Below, piece after piece: positions 14,492 through 15,876 of a stretch of DNA of 15,876 nucleotides (the stretch's first letter is position 1; each line of letters opens with the position of its first letter). The stretch comes from Lactobacillus amylolyticus DSM 11664 (GTDB lineage Bacteria; Bacillota; Bacilli; Lactobacillales; Lactobacillaceae), in contig NZ_ADNY01000016.1 in NCBI RefSeq assembly GCF_000178475.1, positions 1 to 15,876 on the forward strand. The letters run 5' to 3'. The translations under genes and the position numbers were made by a program. Under the pieces are notes generated by a model. The model was not told the origin of the DNA. It saw only the letters and a list, made by a program, of their open reading frames with translations, and searched no databases.

Positions 14492-14511
14492 GAAAAAATC
14501 CTAGGCTTTTT
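14482..14511. terminator. Bidirectional terminator overlapping the stop of the GalT/HIT-like gene
   Basis: AAAAGCCTAGGA (14482-14493) pairs perfectly with TCCTAGGCTTTT (14499-14510) around five A bases, and T follows. The TAG stop (14489-14491) is inside the left arm. The converging gene on the minus strand ends at 14515, so it serves both. Confidence 0.88.
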
Positions 14512-14514
14512 GCT

Positions 14515-15162
14515 TTAAAATTTAGTTTCGGCAAGATAATCTTCTGGTCGATGGGCTTGAATTCGTAAAACTTGCCATTCAAATTCATCATCGGGTTTCA
14601 CCAAATTAATGCTCAATTTGTTTTGTGCAAAAGAGAAATCAAGATCAATTCGATTTTCAATCCATTCTACGCGATTAGGTGCCTTTTCAAGGCCTGAAAC
14701 AACGATCTTTTCAGGCAAAGGGCTCTTTAAAAAGACGTATTTTTGGTAATTTGCATGGCGATTTTTTAATACAAGGCCATCTTGATCAACAGTTAAGTCC
14801 GAGAGCTTGCCTTCGTTGAAAGCATGACCAAACATGTGCATCCATTTGTTGATTTGGTCTAAAACAGCTTGATCATTTGCATTAAACTTGCCATCAGCAT
14901 TAACTGTAAGATTAATGACAGTCGTTTTTCCGTTTTTGCGGTTTTGAACTAAGGTATCAATGACATTGTCCTTGGTAAGTTCGACGCCATTTTGTTCATC
15001 AGCTAAAAAAATAGTATATTTAGCGCAGGCTTCTTTTAGAAAATCGCCACCACTAACTGCTCGTGCACCGACATTGCGTGCGGTTTTGACTAAAAAATCC
15101 GCATCGGCGTTTTGTTCAGACTCTAATTTGAAATTTAAGACAATTGCAAAATCAGGATTCAT
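14515..15162 (-). CDS. Cytoplasmic protein of unknown function, 215 residues
   Basis: I do not recognise this family. The protein is soluble, acidic and without a signal or membrane segment. The first half (MNPDFAIVLNF, then KTARNVGARAVSGGDFLKEA) reads like alternating strands and helices. The C-terminal part (about 120-215) is strand rich with Trp, Glu and Val (NRVEWIENRIDLDFSF, FEWQVLRIQAH) and vaguely recalls the C-terminal beta domain of family 29 alpha-fucosidases, which I hold only as a weak impression. AAAGGAG (15177-15171) lies 8 bases from the ATG, so the start is well supported. It is divergent from the yaaA-family gene with only 61 bases between start codons, so their promoters must overlap or adjoin, which suggests joint control. 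Confidence 0.75.
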   Translation of the reverse strand: MNPDFAIVLNFKLESEQNADADFLVKTARNVGARAVSGGDFLKEACAKYTIFLADEQNGVELTKDNVIDTLVQNRKNGKTTVINLTVNADGKFNANDQAVLDQINKWMHMFGHAFNEGKLSDLTVDQDGLVLKNRHANYQKYVFLKSPLPEKIVVSGLEKAPNRVEWIENRIDLDFSFAQNKLSINLVKPDDEFEWQVLRIQAHRPEDYLAETKF

Positions 15163-15223
15163 GAAAAATACTCCTTTATTTAATACTTAGCTATTTTAAC
15201 TTAAAAAGCGAAGAAAGGAAAAG

Positions 15224-15876
15224 ATGAAAATTATTATTGCTCCTGCTAAAAAGATGAGACGTGATTTGGACGCCTTTCCCGTTCAAACTGAGCCGGAATT
15301 TCTTGCGCAAGCGCAGACGCTGGCTGCTTTTTTAAAAACAAGATCCGCTGCGCAACTAAAAGAGCTATGGCAGGCTGGCGACCGTGTGGTTCAGCAGGCC
15401 GAAAAGCAGTTAGCGGAAATGAATTTGAATGAGCGGTTAACGCCGGCAATCGTTGCCTTTTCAGGTATTCAGTATCAATATATGGCACCTGATTTGTTCA
15501 CGCAGCCAGCACTTGATTATATTCAAAAAAATCTGCGAATCCTTTCCGGTTTTTACGGCAGCTTGCGGCCGTTTGACGGAGTTTGTCCATATCGCTTGGA
15601 GATGAAAACCAAGATGGTGGGGTTCAAGGATTACAGTTTGTACCACTTTTGGAATCATCAGATTGCTGATTCCTTGTTTAAGGATGATGATCTGGTAATT
15701 AATCTTGCTTCAAAAGAATATTCACGTATGGTTTCGCCTTATTTAAACGATACCAGAAGGATGATCAGCATTGATTTTCAAGAAAAGAAAAACGATAGCT
15801 GGCGGACGATTGCTACTCACGCTAAGATGGCGCGTGGGGAAATGGTGCGCTTTATTGCCGAAGAGCAAATAAAAAC
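15224..15876 (+). CDS. yaaA: YaaA family protein (DUF328, peroxide-stress type), truncated by window end
   Basis: The first 217 codons are visible without a stop; family members are about 250 residues, so some 30 are beyond the edge. Marks of the YaaA family are the start MKIIIAPAKKM, the block GFYGSLRPFDGVCPYRLEMK, VINLASKEYSRMV and the Arg/Lys-rich end THAKMARGEMVRFI. In Escherichia coli YaaA lowers iron-driven DNA damage under peroxide stress and binds DNA; the role in lactobacilli is inferred. AGAAAGG (15212-15218) precedes the ATG by about five bases. Codons such as GCG, CTG and CCG are more frequent than in malE or pepN, which fits lower expression rather than proving transfer. Confidence 0.9.
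   Translation, partial: MKIIIAPAKKMRRDLDAFPVQTEPEFLAQAQTLAAFLKTRSAAQLKELWQAGDRVVQQAEKQLAEMNLNERLTPAIVAFSGIQYQYMAPDLFTQPALDYIQKNLRILSGFYGSLRPFDGVCPYRLEMKTKMVGFKDYSLYHFWNHQIADSLFKDDDLVINLASKEYSRMVSPYLNDTRRMISIDFQEKKNDSWRTIATHAKMARGEMVRFIAEEQIK

Noticed and set aside
1..15876. Insertion sequences, CRISPR arrays, defence or toxin genes, tRNAs
   Set aside because: None seen: no transposase motifs, no terminal repeats with target duplications, no regular spacers and no cloverleaf-like segments.

Overview
The window looks like chromosome from a low-GC Gram-positive of the Lactobacillus acidophilus/helveticus group. The signs are AT-rich coding sequence with strong AGGAGG-type ribosome binding sites, a PepN of 843 residues, a DtpT-type peptide transporter, a short Apf-like cell-wall protein and a maltose-type ABC transporter. 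Several freshly broken genes (malF, a HAD phosphatase, a histidine phosphatase) would suit a decaying dairy-type genome such as L. helveticus, but the species is an inference. I see no RNA genes, mobile elements, CRISPR arrays or phage genes. No stretch of more than about 200 bases lacks a gene.

Layout. Positions 1-3600 hold the end of a maltose/maltodextrin uptake operon: the last codons of an upstream gene, the malE lipoprotein, a malF permease gene interrupted by one in-frame TGA, malG, and a strong terminator. Positions 3660-5075 hold a three-gene cluster whose first two genes (Cof-type HAD phosphatase, histidine phosphatase) have each lost their middle, while the third (macro domain) is intact. 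A bidirectional terminator separates it from a converging DHA1-type MFS efflux gene (5110-6345, minus). That gene is divergent from an unrecognised multi-pass membrane protein (6488-7468); their shared intergenic region carries a cre-like box and two inverted repeats.

The central block is a short secreted Apf-like wall protein (7551-7922, minus) with a WalR-like box over its promoter, divergent from pepN (8121-10652). pepN is followed by dtpT (10782-12275). DtpT imports di/tripeptides and PepN removes N-terminal residues from peptides in the cytoplasm, so the pair serves amino-acid supply. The dtpT start region is unusual: its Shine-Dalgarno lies in the loop of an 8-bp hairpin whose arm runs into the start codon.

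The right part holds an L,D-transpeptidase (12325-13536, minus), a GalT/HIT-like DUF4931-type protein (13688-14491), an unrecognised 215-residue protein (14515-15162, minus) and a yaaA-family gene running off the window (15224 onward). Most transcription units end in clear hairpin terminators, several placed between converging genes.

I found no convincing new multi-gene system. The best candidates for a second look are regulatory (dtpT start hairpin, WalR-like box, MFS divergent operators) and the broken genes.
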